From: Bacillota bacterium
GTDB taxonomy: Bacteria; Bacillota; Clostridia; Tissierellales; Sedimentibacteraceae
NCBI GenBank assembly: GCA_023453025.1
Contig: JAEXUD010000071.1
Coordinates: 1 to 54,542 of the forward strand
Direction of reading: 5' to 3'
Length of the DNA stretch: 54,542 nucleotides
Part shown: positions 14,820-24,171 of the stretch, piece by piece
Position numbering within the stretch: the stretch's first letter is position 1
Layout of the letters: each line of letters begins with the position of its first letter
Position numbers and translations under genes: made by a program
The notes under the pieces: model-generated
Told to the model about the DNA's origin: nothing
Seen by the model: only the letters and a program-made list of their open reading frames with translations
Database searches by the model: none

Positions 14820-16301
14820 ATGGAAAAAGATACAAATAAAAGAGGTCAATGGGGCAGTAACTTTGGCTTTTTAATGGCAGCAGTAGGTTCAGCAGTAGGT
14901 CTGGGCAATATATGGGGATTCCCGTACAAGATGGGAGCTAATGGAGGCTTTGCTTTCCTGATTGTTTATATTGCGTTGGTAGCATTTGTTGGTATAGCAA
15001 TCATGTTAGGTGAGCTTGCATTAGGACGTAAGACAGGTTTGGGTGTTATAGGTGCTTACAGAATGTTAAGCAAAAAATTTGCATGGGTAGGATGGCTGGG
15101 TTTTCTTTCAGGCTTCTTAATCCTTGGATTTTATAGTGTACTGGGCGGATATACCCTTCGTTATGCATTTGGATTTATAATGGAGATATTCAGCAATGGA
15201 GCCGGCTTTGGAGGAATGGGAAGCGGTGAGTTTTTCGGATCCTTTATTGTAAATGGCGGTTCTAACGTTTTATTCCACGCTATTTTCATGGGACTTACAG
15301 TTGCTATCGTTATGGGTGGAGTATCAAGCGGTATAGAAAAATTCACAAAGGTTGCAATGCCTTTATTGCTGGGTATGCTTGTGATAGTAATTATCCGAAG
15401 CCTCACACTTGAAGGCGCTTCTACAGGTGTGGCATTTATGTTTGCTCCTAACTGGTCAGCATTTTCTGAAATAGGTTTCATGAGAGTGCTTAAGACAGCA
15501 GCCGGACAAATGTTCTTCTCGTTATCACTTGGTATGGGATGTATGATTACTTATGGTTCTTACCTGAGCAAGCAAGAAAATCTTGAAAAAAATGCAGTTA
15601 TAATTCCTGTTGCAGATTCAATATTTGCTTTACTGGCTGGCTTGGCAGTAATGCCTGCAGTTGGTGCATTCATGTCTCAGGGAGTTGAAGGTATTTCTTT
15701 CGGAGCAGGTCCTGGACTATTATTCGTTACTCTTCACCAGGTATTCAGCGTTGGTATGGGCGGATTTATAGGAAATTTATTTGGATTTGTATTTTATTTC
15801 CTGGTGTTTATTGCAGCTGTGACTTCAGCTATCTCTCTTCTGGAGGTATGCGTGGCATTCTTTATCGATAAAGATGTTCAAAAAGGCAGTGTTGCAAACC
15901 GTAAAAAACATACTCTTATTGTTGGACTGATGATTTTCGTTGTTGGTATTCCGGTATGCTTGGATGGATTAGGTTCAGGTGTTGCAGGCGGTGCAACAAT
16001 AGACATTCCTGCTGTTATGTTTGGTATGAGTGAAGTACGTGTAGCATTTGACTGCTGGCTTGATTTCTATGATATGATTTCTGAGGGTGTATTTATGCCT
16101 CTCGGTGCTATATTAATGTCAGTAATGATTGGTTGGGTACTCAAGACAGATGTAATCAAGGAAGAAGTTGAAGCTACTCCCGGTCTTAAAATGAAATCTT
16201 ATGCTTTCTGGGATATCTGCTTCAAGTTTATTGTTCCAATTGCAATCACTTTCGTATTGTTTGGTCAGATTGATGACTTCTTCGGACTTGGTATTTTCTG
16301 A
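14820..16301 (+). CDS. sodium-dependent transporter, NSS/SNF family
   Basis: The start at 14820 has GGAAGGAAGG upstream. The 493-residue protein opens with the NSS signature WGSNFGFLMAAVGSAVGLGNIWGFPY, containing the unwound TM1 that binds Na+ and substrate, then GANGGFAFLIVY (TM2) and MLGELALGRKTG. About 11-12 membrane segments follow, including SFSLGMGCMITYGSYL-like TM6/7 blocks (here FFSLSLGMGCMITYGSYL). The family (LeuT, TnaT, MhsT) imports amino acids with Na+. The exact substrate cannot be read from sequence. It stands alone between terminators, so it is monocistronic. Confidence 0.9.
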   Translation: MEKDTNKRGQWGSNFGFLMAAVGSAVGLGNIWGFPYKMGANGGFAFLIVYIALVAFVGIAIMLGELALGRKTGLGVIGAYRMLSKKFAWVGWLGFLSGFLILGFYSVLGGYTLRYAFGFIMEIFSNGAGFGGMGSGEFFGSFIVNGGSNVLFHAIFMGLTVAIVMGGVSSGIEKFTKVAMPLLLGMLVIVIIRSLTLEGASTGVAFMFAPNWSAFSEIGFMRVLKTAAGQMFFSLSLGMGCMITYGSYLSKQENLEKNAVIIPVADSIFALLAGLAVMPAVGAFMSQGVEGISFGAGPGLLFVTLHQVFSVGMGGFIGNLFGFVFYFLVFIAAVTSAISLLEVCVAFFIDKDVQKGSVANRKKHTLIVGLMIFVVGIPVCLDGLGSGVAGGATIDIPAVMFGMSEVRVAFDCWLDFYDMISEGVFMPLGAILMSVMIGWVLKTDVIKEEVEATPGLKMKSYAFWDICFKFIVPIAITFVLFGQIDDFFGLGIF

Positions 16302-16318
16302 TAAATAATAAGGTTTAG

Positions 16319-16352
16319 AAACTTCATGGGATTGAGTCTCATGAAGTTTTTT
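16319..16352 (+). terminator. intrinsic terminator of the NSS transporter
   Basis: AACTTCATG (16319-16327) pairs with CATGAAGTT (16340-16348), with inner GA/TC pairs, then a T-run. Confidence 0.85.
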
Positions 16353-16440
16353 CTTGTTATTAATCAGGAACAAAAAAAGATGCACTTATATAAACTATAA
16401 ATGCATTATGGAATTATATAAATTATTAATTTTATTCGTG

Positions 16441-17301
16441 TTAAAATTTAGTAAATCCAAATCCGTATACTTCCTGTATAGTTCTTACTGTAACAAAAGA
16501 TTCAGGGTCTATTTTTTTTAGTTCATTTTTTAAAGTGAAGTATTCCCTTCTCTCCAGTATTGTGACTATAATATCCTTTCTTTCATTAGTATACCCACCT
16601 TCTGCTTTATAAACAGTGATACCTCTATCCAATTTTTCAAAAATGTATTTCTTGACATCACTTGGGTGCTTTGTAATAATAACAACTTCATTTTTTACAG
16701 AAAAGCCATCTATAAAATAATTTACTACAATTCCGTTTAAAAACCACCCAAAAGCTCCAACAATACCTGTTTGAATTCCATATGTAAAAAAAGCTAAAAT
16801 AACAACTATTATATCTGCAGCCATGAGACCTTTGCCCATATCTAAGTTCAAATATTTGTTAAATAATTTTGCTAAGATATCTGTGCCGCCCGTTGAAGCA
16901 TTTTGATTAAATACAATGGATAATCCCATTGCAGAAACTACAATACCGCATATTAGGTTTAACAATATTTCATCAGTTACAGGTTTATTAGCAGGATGAT
17001 AGAATTCCATCAATGACATAAAAAATGACAGGAAAAATACAGATATTATTGTTTTCCCACCAAATTCTTTTCCTAGAAAAATAAAACCTAATATTAACAA
17101 TATTGAGTTTAAAATAAAATTTGTAAATGATATAGGAATGGGTAGATAGTGGCTTAGTACTATTGAAAGACCAGATATGCCTCCAGTAGCAAGATTTTGA
17201 GGAACCATGAAATAATACACGCCAAATGCCACTATAAATGAGCCTATTGCAATGAAAATCGTTTCTTTTGTTTTTTCTGTTATTGTATTTCTATCAAACA
17301 T
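16441..17301 (-). CDS. YitT family membrane protein (DUF161-DUF2179)
   Basis: 286 residues. The N-terminal two thirds hold 5-6 membrane helices with the YitT repeats (GVYYFMVPQNLATGGISGLS and VFNQNASTGGTDILAKL). The C-terminal ~90 residues form the soluble DUF2179 domain (DRGITVYKAEGGYTNERKDIIVTI, VTVRTIQEVYGFGF). This is the normal two-domain architecture and length. Its transport substrate is not established for the family. It is single on the minus strand and convergent with the NSS gene, and its start lies divergent to the ATPase operon. Confidence 0.9.
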   Translation of the reverse strand: MFDRNTITEKTKETIFIAIGSFIVAFGVYYFMVPQNLATGGISGLSIVLSHYLPIPISFTNFILNSILLILGFIFLGKEFGGKTIISVFFLSFFMSLMEFYHPANKPVTDEILLNLICGIVVSAMGLSIVFNQNASTGGTDILAKLFNKYLNLDMGKGLMAADIIVVILAFFTYGIQTGIVGAFGWFLNGIVVNYFIDGFSVKNEVVIITKHPSDVKKYIFEKLDRGITVYKAEGGYTNERKDIIVTILERREYFTLKNELKKIDPESFVTVRTIQEVYGFGFTKF

Positions 17302-17510
17302 TTCACACCATCCAAGCGAGAGTTTTATATATTTTATATTAAATTGGGCAGTATATCAATAAATATTAATTTACTTATAATAAAAAAAGTTAAATAAGTT
17401 AATTTTAAAGTAATTTATAAAAAAATGAAGTAAAATAAAGTATAAAGTACTTGGAAACGATATCCTTGTCCTAAATACTTTAAATCTATTTAAATATGGA
17501 ATTAGGTAAT

Positions 17511-17539
17511 TTGAATTGAAAATTGAAGAGTGCTATAAT
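17511..17539 (+). promoter_or_regulatory. sigma-A promoter of the V-type ATPase operon
   Basis: TTGAAT (17511-17516), 17-nt spacer, TATAAT (17534-17539), ~40 nt before the first gene. It is the only convincing promoter before nine tightly packed genes. Confidence 0.75.
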
Positions 17540-17580
17540 GACAAGTAATGTAAAAAAATAGACAAGGAGTGAGTGATTAT

Positions 17581-17898
17581 TTGAAGGATATAATTGAACA
17601 GATTATTGAAGTAGACTCATTAGCTTTTGAAAACAAGAGTAAAAATGAACAAATCTTGTTAAACAAAAAGCAAGAGTATGAAAAAACGATAAACAGCTAT
17701 CGGACTGAAAAGCTGAATGCTGCTAAGAAAAAAGCTCAGCAGATAATCGAAGAGAATGAAGCTTTCATTTTGGATAATGAAAATACGCAGAGTTCTAAAA
17801 TTGAACAAATTTCTTCTGCTATTGATAAAAAATACAAGCAGGTAGAAGCGGATTTAATCCAAAAAATATTTAACAAGTTATTTGTACTGGAGGGGTAG
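17581..17898 (+). CDS. ntpF: V-type ATPase peripheral stalk subunit (G/H type)
   Basis: A TTG at 17581 is preferred because AAGGAG ends at 17569; an upstream GTG would overlap the ribosome site itself. 105 residues, nearly all charged alpha-helix (EKTINSYRTEKLNAAKKKAQQIIEENEAF), predicted to form a right-handed coiled coil with subunit E as the peripheral stalk. It is the first gene of the operon, as in Enterococcus (ntpF) and Thermus (atpG). The next gene starts one base after its stop, implying translational coupling. Sequence conservation in this family is low, so the call leans on position, length and coiled-coil character. Confidence 0.75.
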   Translation: MKDIIEQIIEVDSLAFENKSKNEQILLNKKQEYEKTINSYRTEKLNAAKKKAQQIIEENEAFILDNENTQSSKIEQISSAIDKKYKQVEADLIQKIFNKLFVLEG

Positions 17899-17899
17899 T

Positions 17900-18925
17900 A
17901 TGAACCCTAACATGGCATATTATGCTTTGGCAACGAAAATTGCAACAAAGAAGGGTCGTATTTTAAGTGAAGATTTATGGAACAAATTGATAGATTGTTC
18001 TACAGTTGAAGAGCTTACACATTTACTAAAAAACAATATAGAATTTGGAAAAGCATTTAATGATATTACAAATGCTAATTTAAACAGAGATGATTTGGAA
18101 ACTGTATTATTGCGATTTAAAACACTTGAGATAGAAAACCTTCTTCATTATTTTTCAGGTCCATATAAAGAATTCATAAAAATAGTTTTAACCGAAGCAG
18201 AAATCCAGGATTTAAGTTTAATTTTAAGAAAGATAACAAAGGGCGAAAGCTTAGAAGGAATTGAAGAAAGATTTGTACATTCCAAAATATATTCAAATTT
18301 GCCATTTGATGATTTATTAGCTTCCAACAGCATTGAAAAGGTAACACAAAAATTAAAAGGAACACCTTATTACAATGGTTTAAGCAATCTTACCAAAGAG
18401 GATGCCATGACACGAGAATTTCATATTGAAATGAAATTGTATGTGGCATTATACAGAACATTATTTGAAAAAGCTGAAAAATTAGAAAAAGCAGATCAAA
18501 AAGCTGTGAAGGAAGTATTAGGGTTTAAAATTGACCTTTTAAATATGCAATGGATTTACAGGGCTAAAAAATATTATAATATATCACCTGAAGAAATATT
18601 TATTTATAGTCTTGAAGGCGGTACTATTTTAGGATACAGCAGGTTGAAAAAGCTTTGTTATGCAACTGTTGAGGAATTTAGACAACTGCTGAAGGAATTT
18701 TTAAGAAATGACCTTTTTAAAGATACTAATGCTGATATTAACGTAGTTATTGACACCTATATGTTAGATTACATTAATAAGAAAAGTTTTAATAATATCG
18801 GCACAGTATTATCATTTATTTATTTGTTAGGCATTATTATAAATGACTTAACTTCAATTACAGAAGGAATACAATACAATGTTCCTAAAAACAAGCTAAA
18901 AGATTATTTAGCATATAAGATATAA
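17900..18925 (+). CDS. ntpC: V-type ATPase subunit C (d-type, central stalk cap)
   Basis: ATG at 17900 behind GGAGGGG. 341 residues, mostly helical, with three related ~110-residue parts typical of the funnel-shaped C/d subunit that joins the K ring to the central stalk. Recognisable blocks include YYALATKIATKKGRILSEDLW, the R-x-K-x-L-E-I-E-N-L segment, DLLNMQWIYRAKKYYNISPEEI and ILSFIYLLGIIINDLTSI. It comes second in the operon, ahead of I and K, which differs from the more common I-K-E-C-F order. Confidence 0.88.
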   Translation: MNPNMAYYALATKIATKKGRILSEDLWNKLIDCSTVEELTHLLKNNIEFGKAFNDITNANLNRDDLETVLLRFKTLEIENLLHYFSGPYKEFIKIVLTEAEIQDLSLILRKITKGESLEGIEERFVHSKIYSNLPFDDLLASNSIEKVTQKLKGTPYYNGLSNLTKEDAMTREFHIEMKLYVALYRTLFEKAEKLEKADQKAVKEVLGFKIDLLNMQWIYRAKKYYNISPEEIFIYSLEGGTILGYSRLKKLCYATVEEFRQLLKEFLRNDLFKDTNADINVVIDTYMLDYINKKSFNNIGTVLSFIYLLGIIINDLTSITEGIQYNVPKNKLKDYLAYKI

Positions 18926-18944
18926 CGAAGGGAGGAGGCTTTAG

Positions 18945-20930
18945 ATGGCTATAAAGAAAATGGTTCTTTTAAAAATAGTCGGTTCTTTGGAAAGCATGCA
19001 TGATATGTTAAAAGAACTGGTATTTTGTGAAAACGCCCATTTGAACTTAAACGTTGAAAACAGCAGTGCGTATAACAATTATTTGGTAGTTCATCAATAT
19101 GAATCAGAAATAGTTGGTCAGCCTATTTACAATGTGGTTGATCCGAGTAATATACACAATAGCTGCAGCGACTGTTTAAGCTCAGTTGAAGAATTGGCTC
19201 ATGGGCTTGATGTAGAACTGAAAATAGATAAAAAGCTTCTGTTAGAAAACAATTACAGCTTTGAAAATGCCCGAACTGACTTAGGGAAAATTAAATTTTC
19301 ATATGGAAAAAGGGTAAAAGAAATTAGTGATAAGAAGCAGCAAATCGAAGACCTTAAAGACTTAAGAATTAAAATTGATAGTATAATTGATAAAAGCTTG
19401 CAGCTCAATAAAATTGCAAATTTAAATTATTTTGATTACGAAATTGGAACATTTACAAGTGAAAACAAATCAAGATTAAAAAGAAATTATGAAAATCTAA
19501 GTGCAATTGTTCTTAGAATCGGGGTTATTAAATCATTAGCAGAAGACCTGTATATGATTATATACCCTAAACAATTCAAAGATGAAACTGACAATTTATT
19601 AAAATCTCTTAATTGGAATAAACTGGTTATTCCGGAGGAATTGTGCTGTACAGTTTCTGAAATGATTGAACAGATTGATGATAAAATAAACAATTTGCAA
19701 ACTGAGATTTCAGATAATTCTGCGTCTATTGAGCAGGAGAAAGATGATATTAAAAAACAAATATTAAAAATATACAATATATTCAAGTTGGAAGATAAAA
19801 TAGCTGAATTAGAATCAAGAGCAGATTTCAGCAACAATTCATTTGTATTGGATGTCTGGGTGAATGAAGATGATAAAGCCGATATTGAAAAGGCAATTGC
19901 TTCAGTTACTGATAAATATTTGATAAATGAAAAAGCTGCTAAAGAATTCGGCAATCAGGTAGTACCTCCTACAAAACTAAAAAACAACTGGTTCTCATGG
20001 CCTTTTGAAATGATAGTAAAAATGTACGGTCTTCCTGCATACCACGAAATAGACCCAACTCCTTTCTTAGCCATAACATATTGCCTGGCATGGGGAATAA
20101 TGTTCGGCGATATGGGTCAAGGACTTGTATATTTACTGGCAGGAGTATTTTTACTGAAAAAAATGCCGGCACCGGGTCATATTTTAATCAGATTGGGAGG
20201 CTCATCCATAATTTTCGGGTTTGTTTACGGAAGCTTGTTTGGTTTGGAAAAACACGAATTTACATGGATTCCAGGCTTGTTGGACGGAGGACCTTTAGAT
20301 CCGAAAAATATACCGTCAATACTTGTAGTAGGAGTTTTGTTTGGTGTTATAGTCCTTACAGCTTCATTCTTGATAGGAATAATAAATTCATTAAGGAAAC
20401 ACGATATTGAAGAAGGTGTATTCGGCAAAAATGGTATAGCAGGATATGTGTTCTTTATAAGTCTTGTGTTAACACTTGTTTCACTGACAGGCATAATTCC
20501 GGTTCCAACAAGCGTACCTGTTTCAACTCTTCTTTTAAGCTTAGTAATACTGATATTAAAAGAGCCTATTACAAATATGGTTTTAAAAAGAAGACCTTTA
20601 TTCCATCACGGAGCAGGCGCATATTTCACAGAAGCTATATTTGAAGGTATTGAAACAATTTTGAATGCACTAAGTAATGCAATATCATTCGTCCGTGTAG
20701 GTGCATTCGCATTAAACCACGCCGGTTTATTCTTAGCATTCCTTGTAATGTCAGAAGTAGTTACTAATCCGGTTGCAAAAATTCTTATACTGGTTGTAGG
20801 TAACATATTGATTCTTACACTTGAAGGATTAATAGTATTTATTCAGGGGCTTCGTCTTCAGTATTATGAAATGTTCAGTAAGTATTTTGAAGGCGGCGGA
20901 GTAGAATTTAAACCAATAAAATTAAGTTAA
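18945..20930 (+). CDS. ntpI: V-type ATPase subunit I (a-type stator)
   Basis: 661 residues behind GGGAGGAGG. The soluble N-terminal arm (~1-345) has long coiled coils and a YEVVNPSNIHN-like core. The C-terminal part has ~8 membrane helices, including YCLAWGIMFGDMGQGLVYLLAG and SNAISFVRVGAFALNHAGLF. R584 in that last block is the conserved arginine that faces the carboxylate of the rotor ring and is required for ion translocation. Length and all landmarks are normal. Confidence 0.95.
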   Translation: MAIKKMVLLKIVGSLESMHDMLKELVFCENAHLNLNVENSSAYNNYLVVHQYESEIVGQPIYNVVDPSNIHNSCSDCLSSVEELAHGLDVELKIDKKLLLENNYSFENARTDLGKIKFSYGKRVKEISDKKQQIEDLKDLRIKIDSIIDKSLQLNKIANLNYFDYEIGTFTSENKSRLKRNYENLSAIVLRIGVIKSLAEDLYMIIYPKQFKDETDNLLKSLNWNKLVIPEELCCTVSEMIEQIDDKINNLQTEISDNSASIEQEKDDIKKQILKIYNIFKLEDKIAELESRADFSNNSFVLDVWVNEDDKADIEKAIASVTDKYLINEKAAKEFGNQVVPPTKLKNNWFSWPFEMIVKMYGLPAYHEIDPTPFLAITYCLAWGIMFGDMGQGLVYLLAGVFLLKKMPAPGHILIRLGGSSIIFGFVYGSLFGLEKHEFTWIPGLLDGGPLDPKNIPSILVVGVLFGVIVLTASFLIGIINSLRKHDIEEGVFGKNGIAGYVFFISLVLTLVSLTGIIPVPTSVPVSTLLLSLVILILKEPITNMVLKRRPLFHHGAGAYFTEAIFEGIETILNALSNAISFVRVGAFALNHAGLFLAFLVMSEVVTNPVAKILILVVGNILILTLEGLIVFIQGLRLQYYEMFSKYFEGGGVEFKPIKLS

Positions 20931-20979
20931 TGATTTGAACTAAAACTAATATAACAATTATTAAAGGAGTTAAAAAATT

Positions 20980-21417
20980 ATGCAAATTATATCTATTTTA
21001 TTAGCAGCAGCAATATCTGTAGGAACTATAAGATATGGCTATAAAACAATGAAAAGCGGGAAAAAAGGAAGTATTAAAAAAGCAATATTAACAACAGTAT
21101 CAGCATTCTCTCTTGTTATGATAGGTGCCGTAATAGCAACAATAACAGGCGGAAATGTATTTGCTGAAACAGTTAACGAGGTTGCAGCATCAGCAGGAAT
21201 TTCAATGGGTGAAGGATTTAAATATTTAGCAGCGGCATTATCAACAGGACTTGCTACAATAGGTACAGGTTTAGCCGTAGGATCAGTTGGTTCATCAGCA
21301 GTAGGTGCTGTTTCAGAAGATGCATCAATACTTGGTAAAACATTGATTTTCGTAGGTATGGCTGAAGGTATTGCTATTTATGGTATGATTATTTCAATAT
21401 TGATTCTGTTCGTTTAA
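20980..21417 (+). CDS. ntpK: V-type ATPase rotor subunit K (proteolipid)
   Basis: 145 residues with four hydrophobic segments. The last two (~68-145) form a classical c-type hairpin: LATIGTGLAVGSVGSSAVGAVSED, the cytoplasmic loop, then GMAEGIAIYG with the ion-binding Glu129. The first two (~1-50) are not glycine-rich, lack a carboxylate, and end in NVFAE, which resembles a signal-peptidase site. The mature rotor unit might therefore be a two-helix hairpin. No Gln typical of Na+-binding rings is obvious in the third helix, so the coupling ion is undecided. Confidence 0.9.
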   Translation: MQIISILLAAAISVGTIRYGYKTMKSGKKGSIKKAILTTVSAFSLVMIGAVIATITGGNVFAETVNEVAASAGISMGEGFKYLAAALSTGLATIGTGLAVGSVGSSAVGAVSEDASILGKTLIFVGMAEGIAIYGMIISILILFV

Positions 21418-21445
21418 TTAAAAATAAAATGAAAAGAGAATAAGT

Positions 21446-21754
21446 ATGAAATCTTTTTTGATTAGTGATAACAGAGATACTTGGGTAGGAATGAGGCTTG
21501 CTGGTATTGATGGAGTAATTGTCAATACCAGAGAAAATGCTTTAAAAGAATTAAGAAATGCTGTTAAGAGTCAAGATATTGGTATCTTGATTCTTACAGA
21601 AAAAATAGTTGATATGGTTAGGGAGGAATACCTTGAATATAAAATCAAGTCCAAAACTCCTTTAATCATTGAGATTCCTGATAGGCATGGGTCTATCAGA
21701 GAATATAATGCCATAAAAAATTATATTAGAGATTCAGTTGGCATTCATATATAG
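21446..21754 (+). CDS. ntpG: V-type ATPase subunit F (central stalk)
   Basis: 102 residues, the usual length. It starts KSFLISDNRDTWVGMRLAGIDGVIV, with the G-M-R-L-A-G-[IV] signature, followed by DIGILILTEKIVDMV and PLIIEIPDRHG. It folds as a small alpha/beta domain bound to subunit D in the rotor axle. The name ntpG follows the Enterococcus scheme; other schemes call it atpF/ahaF. Confidence 0.9.
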   Translation: MKSFLISDNRDTWVGMRLAGIDGVIVNTRENALKELRNAVKSQDIGILILTEKIVDMVREEYLEYKIKSKTPLIIEIPDRHGSIREYNAIKNYIRDSVGIHI

Positions 21755-21762
21755 AGGTGATT

Positions 21763-22398
21763 ATGGTTACGATAGAAGAAAAAATAAAACTTTTTTATAA
21801 GCTTCTGAATCAATCTATGGATAAACAGTTAACCAATGAAATATTAGAATTGGAAAAAAACTATGAATCTAAAGTTCAAAAATTAAAAAATGAAGTTGAC
21901 AAGGAAGCAAAGGAAATAGAGGAAAAAGCATTAAAAAGAGCGGAAACTAAACGTGCTGAAAGCATAAGTAAATCAAAGGTAATCATAAAAAAAGATATTA
22001 TGGGAGTAAAAGAAAAATACTACTATGTTTTTATGGATAAATTTAATGATAAATTAAATGAATTTATAAAGTCGAGCGAATATAAAACTTATTTGGCAAA
22101 CATAATATCTAATTTGATACCTATAATTAAAAAGTATGAAAAATGCAATTTGATTATTCATTTAAATAAAAATGATATTGATAATTACAGTGATTTTATT
22201 AAATCAGAAATAACAAAAAATTATGACTGCAATATAAGTTTTAAAACCAACCTAAATATCAAGGGCGGTTTTATATCTGAAATAGCAGACAAGAATCTAA
22301 AAATTGATTCATCAATAGACACAGTTCTTGAAGACAACAAGACTTATATAATGCAGATAATATTTGAAACATTAGAGGCAGGTGATTATAATGACTAA
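21763..22398 (+). CDS. ntpE: V-type ATPase subunit E (peripheral stalk)
   Basis: ATG at 21763 is preferred over a GTG six bases earlier that falls inside the AGAGGTG ribosome site. 211 residues. The N-terminal half is a charged helix rich in Lys/Glu (EKNYESKVQKLKNEVDKEAKEIEEKALKRAETKRAE in composition). The C-terminal half is a compact domain with the conserved GGFISEIADKNLKIDSSIDTVLE region that binds the A3B3 head. Its last 8 nt overlap the start of the A gene, so the two are translationally coupled. Confidence 0.85.
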   Translation: MVTIEEKIKLFYKLLNQSMDKQLTNEILELEKNYESKVQKLKNEVDKEAKEIEEKALKRAETKRAESISKSKVIIKKDIMGVKEKYYYVFMDKFNDKLNEFIKSSEYKTYLANIISNLIPIIKKYEKCNLIIHLNKNDIDNYSDFIKSEITKNYDCNISFKTNLNIKGGFISEIADKNLKIDSSIDTVLEDNKTYIMQIIFETLEAGDYND

Positions 22399-24160
22399 TA
22401 TTCAAGGAATTGTTAGTTCAATAAACGGACCTGTTGTTAAGGGCCTCAATATGGGCTCGTTTAAAGTTCATGAAATGGTTACTGTTGGTAACCAAAAGCT
22501 TATTGGTGAGGTTGTTTCAATTGAAGGCGATATTGCCACAGTACAGGTTTATGAAGAAACTGAAGGATTAAAGGCAGGCGAGGTAATTCATTCAACAGGT
22601 ACACCTTTATCAGTTACTCTGGGACCTGGCATGATTGGAAATATTTTTGACGGTATTCAAAGACCGCTTGAAAATATTCAGGCAATGAGCCAGGATTTTA
22701 TTCCCGAAGGTATAGGTTTATTGTCCCTTGATACGGAAAAGCCATGGGATGTAACTGTAACAGTTAAGGTTGGAGATAAGTTAAATCCAGGCGATGTTTA
22801 TGCAACAGTTCAAGAAACACACAGGATTCTTCATAAAATGTTAGTTCCTCACAATGTAAAAGGAACAGTAAAAAATGCTAAACTCGATGGAAAATATACA
22901 TTGAATGATACTATTGTTGAAGTTGAAAAAGAAAACACTGAAACAGTTGAATTGACGTTATGTACAAAATGGCCTGTCAGAAATCCAAGACCAATGAAGG
23001 AAAGACTTCCTATTTATAAACCGTTAATTACCGGTCAAAGAGTTATTGACACTTTTTATCCCATAGCAAAGGGCGGTACAATAGGCCTCCCCGGCGGATT
23101 CGGTACAGGAAAGACTGTTACACAGCATCAGTTGGCTAAATGGAGCGATGCAGATATAATAGTATACATCGGATGCGGCGAGCGCGGTAACGAAATGACC
23201 GATGTTCTTACTGAATTTCCTGAATTAATTGACCCCAGAACAAACAGACCGTTGATGGAAAGAACAGTGCTTATAGCCAACACTTCAAACATGCCGGTTG
23301 CAGCCCGTGAAGCAAGTATCTATACTGGTATCACTATGGCGGAATATTACAGAGATATGGGATATGATGTTGCAATAATGGCTGATTCTACATCAAGATG
23401 GGCTGAAGCATTAAGAGAAATTTCAGGACGTCTGGAAGAAATGCCTGCAGAAGAAGGTTATCCTGCATATCTTCCGTCAAGACTTGCTGAGTTCTATGAA
23501 AGAGCTGGATGTGTAAAAACCCTGAGTGGTCAGGAAGCGTCAATTACAATAATCGGTGCAGTTTCACCTCCTGGAGGAGATTTCTCAGAGCCTGTTACAG
23601 AAAACACAAAAAGATTCGTTTCAGGATTTTTAGCTCTTGATAAGAAGCTTGCGTATGCAAGACATTATCCGGCTATTAACTATTTAACAAGCTATTCCGG
23701 ATATGTTGATATGCTTGCTGATTGGTATGAAGAGAATGTTGCTTCTGATATGCTTGAATTGAGGCACAAAATGATTGTCTTGTTACAGGAAGATGAAAAA
23801 TTAAATGAAATCGTCCAATTAGTCGGAGAAGATGTGCTTCCAAATGACCAGGCATTGGTTCTTGAAACTGCAAGAATGATTAAAAAAGGCTTCCTGCAGC
23901 AAAATGCTCTTCATGCAGAAGATTCTTATGTTTCTTTGGAAAAACAATACAAGATGCTTAAGGTAATAGAAATTTTCTATGATGAAGCATTAAAATGTGT
24001 TAAAATTGGTATTCCGATTTCTGTAATTAGAAAAGAATCAGTAATTCAGGATATATTAAAGATAAAATATGACATTCCGAATGATAAACTGGAGTTGCTG
24101 GATGCCTTAAAGGATAAGGTTATAAATACATTTAGCGGCTTAAGACAAAAGTATGAGTAG
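22391..24160 (+). CDS. ntpA: V-type ATPase catalytic subunit A
   Basis: 589 residues. Walker A GGFGTGKT at 235-242, GCGERGNEMTDVL, DSTSRWAEALREISGRLEEMPAEEGYP and SPPGGDFSEP are all intact, as is the ~90-residue non-homologous insertion before the P-loop that separates A from F-type beta. It is the ATP-hydrolysing or synthesising subunit. Start 22391 follows GAGGCAGGTG inside the end of ntpE. Confidence 0.97.
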   Translation: MTNIQGIVSSINGPVVKGLNMGSFKVHEMVTVGNQKLIGEVVSIEGDIATVQVYEETEGLKAGEVIHSTGTPLSVTLGPGMIGNIFDGIQRPLENIQAMSQDFIPEGIGLLSLDTEKPWDVTVTVKVGDKLNPGDVYATVQETHRILHKMLVPHNVKGTVKNAKLDGKYTLNDTIVEVEKENTETVELTLCTKWPVRNPRPMKERLPIYKPLITGQRVIDTFYPIAKGGTIGLPGGFGTGKTVTQHQLAKWSDADIIVYIGCGERGNEMTDVLTEFPELIDPRTNRPLMERTVLIANTSNMPVAAREASIYTGITMAEYYRDMGYDVAIMADSTSRWAEALREISGRLEEMPAEEGYPAYLPSRLAEFYERAGCVKTLSGQEASITIIGAVSPPGGDFSEPVTENTKRFVSGFLALDKKLAYARHYPAINYLTSYSGYVDMLADWYEENVASDMLELRHKMIVLLQEDEKLNEIVQLVGEDVLPNDQALVLETARMIKKGFLQQNALHAEDSYVSLEKQYKMLKVIEIFYDEALKCVKIGIPISVIRKESVIQDILKIKYDIPNDKLELLDALKDKVINTFSGLRQKYE

Positions 24161-24171
24161 GGAGTGTTGAG

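Noticed and set aside
20081..20410. Plus-strand frame within ntpI
   Set aside because: It is in another frame of a fully conserved gene and has no plausible start signal.
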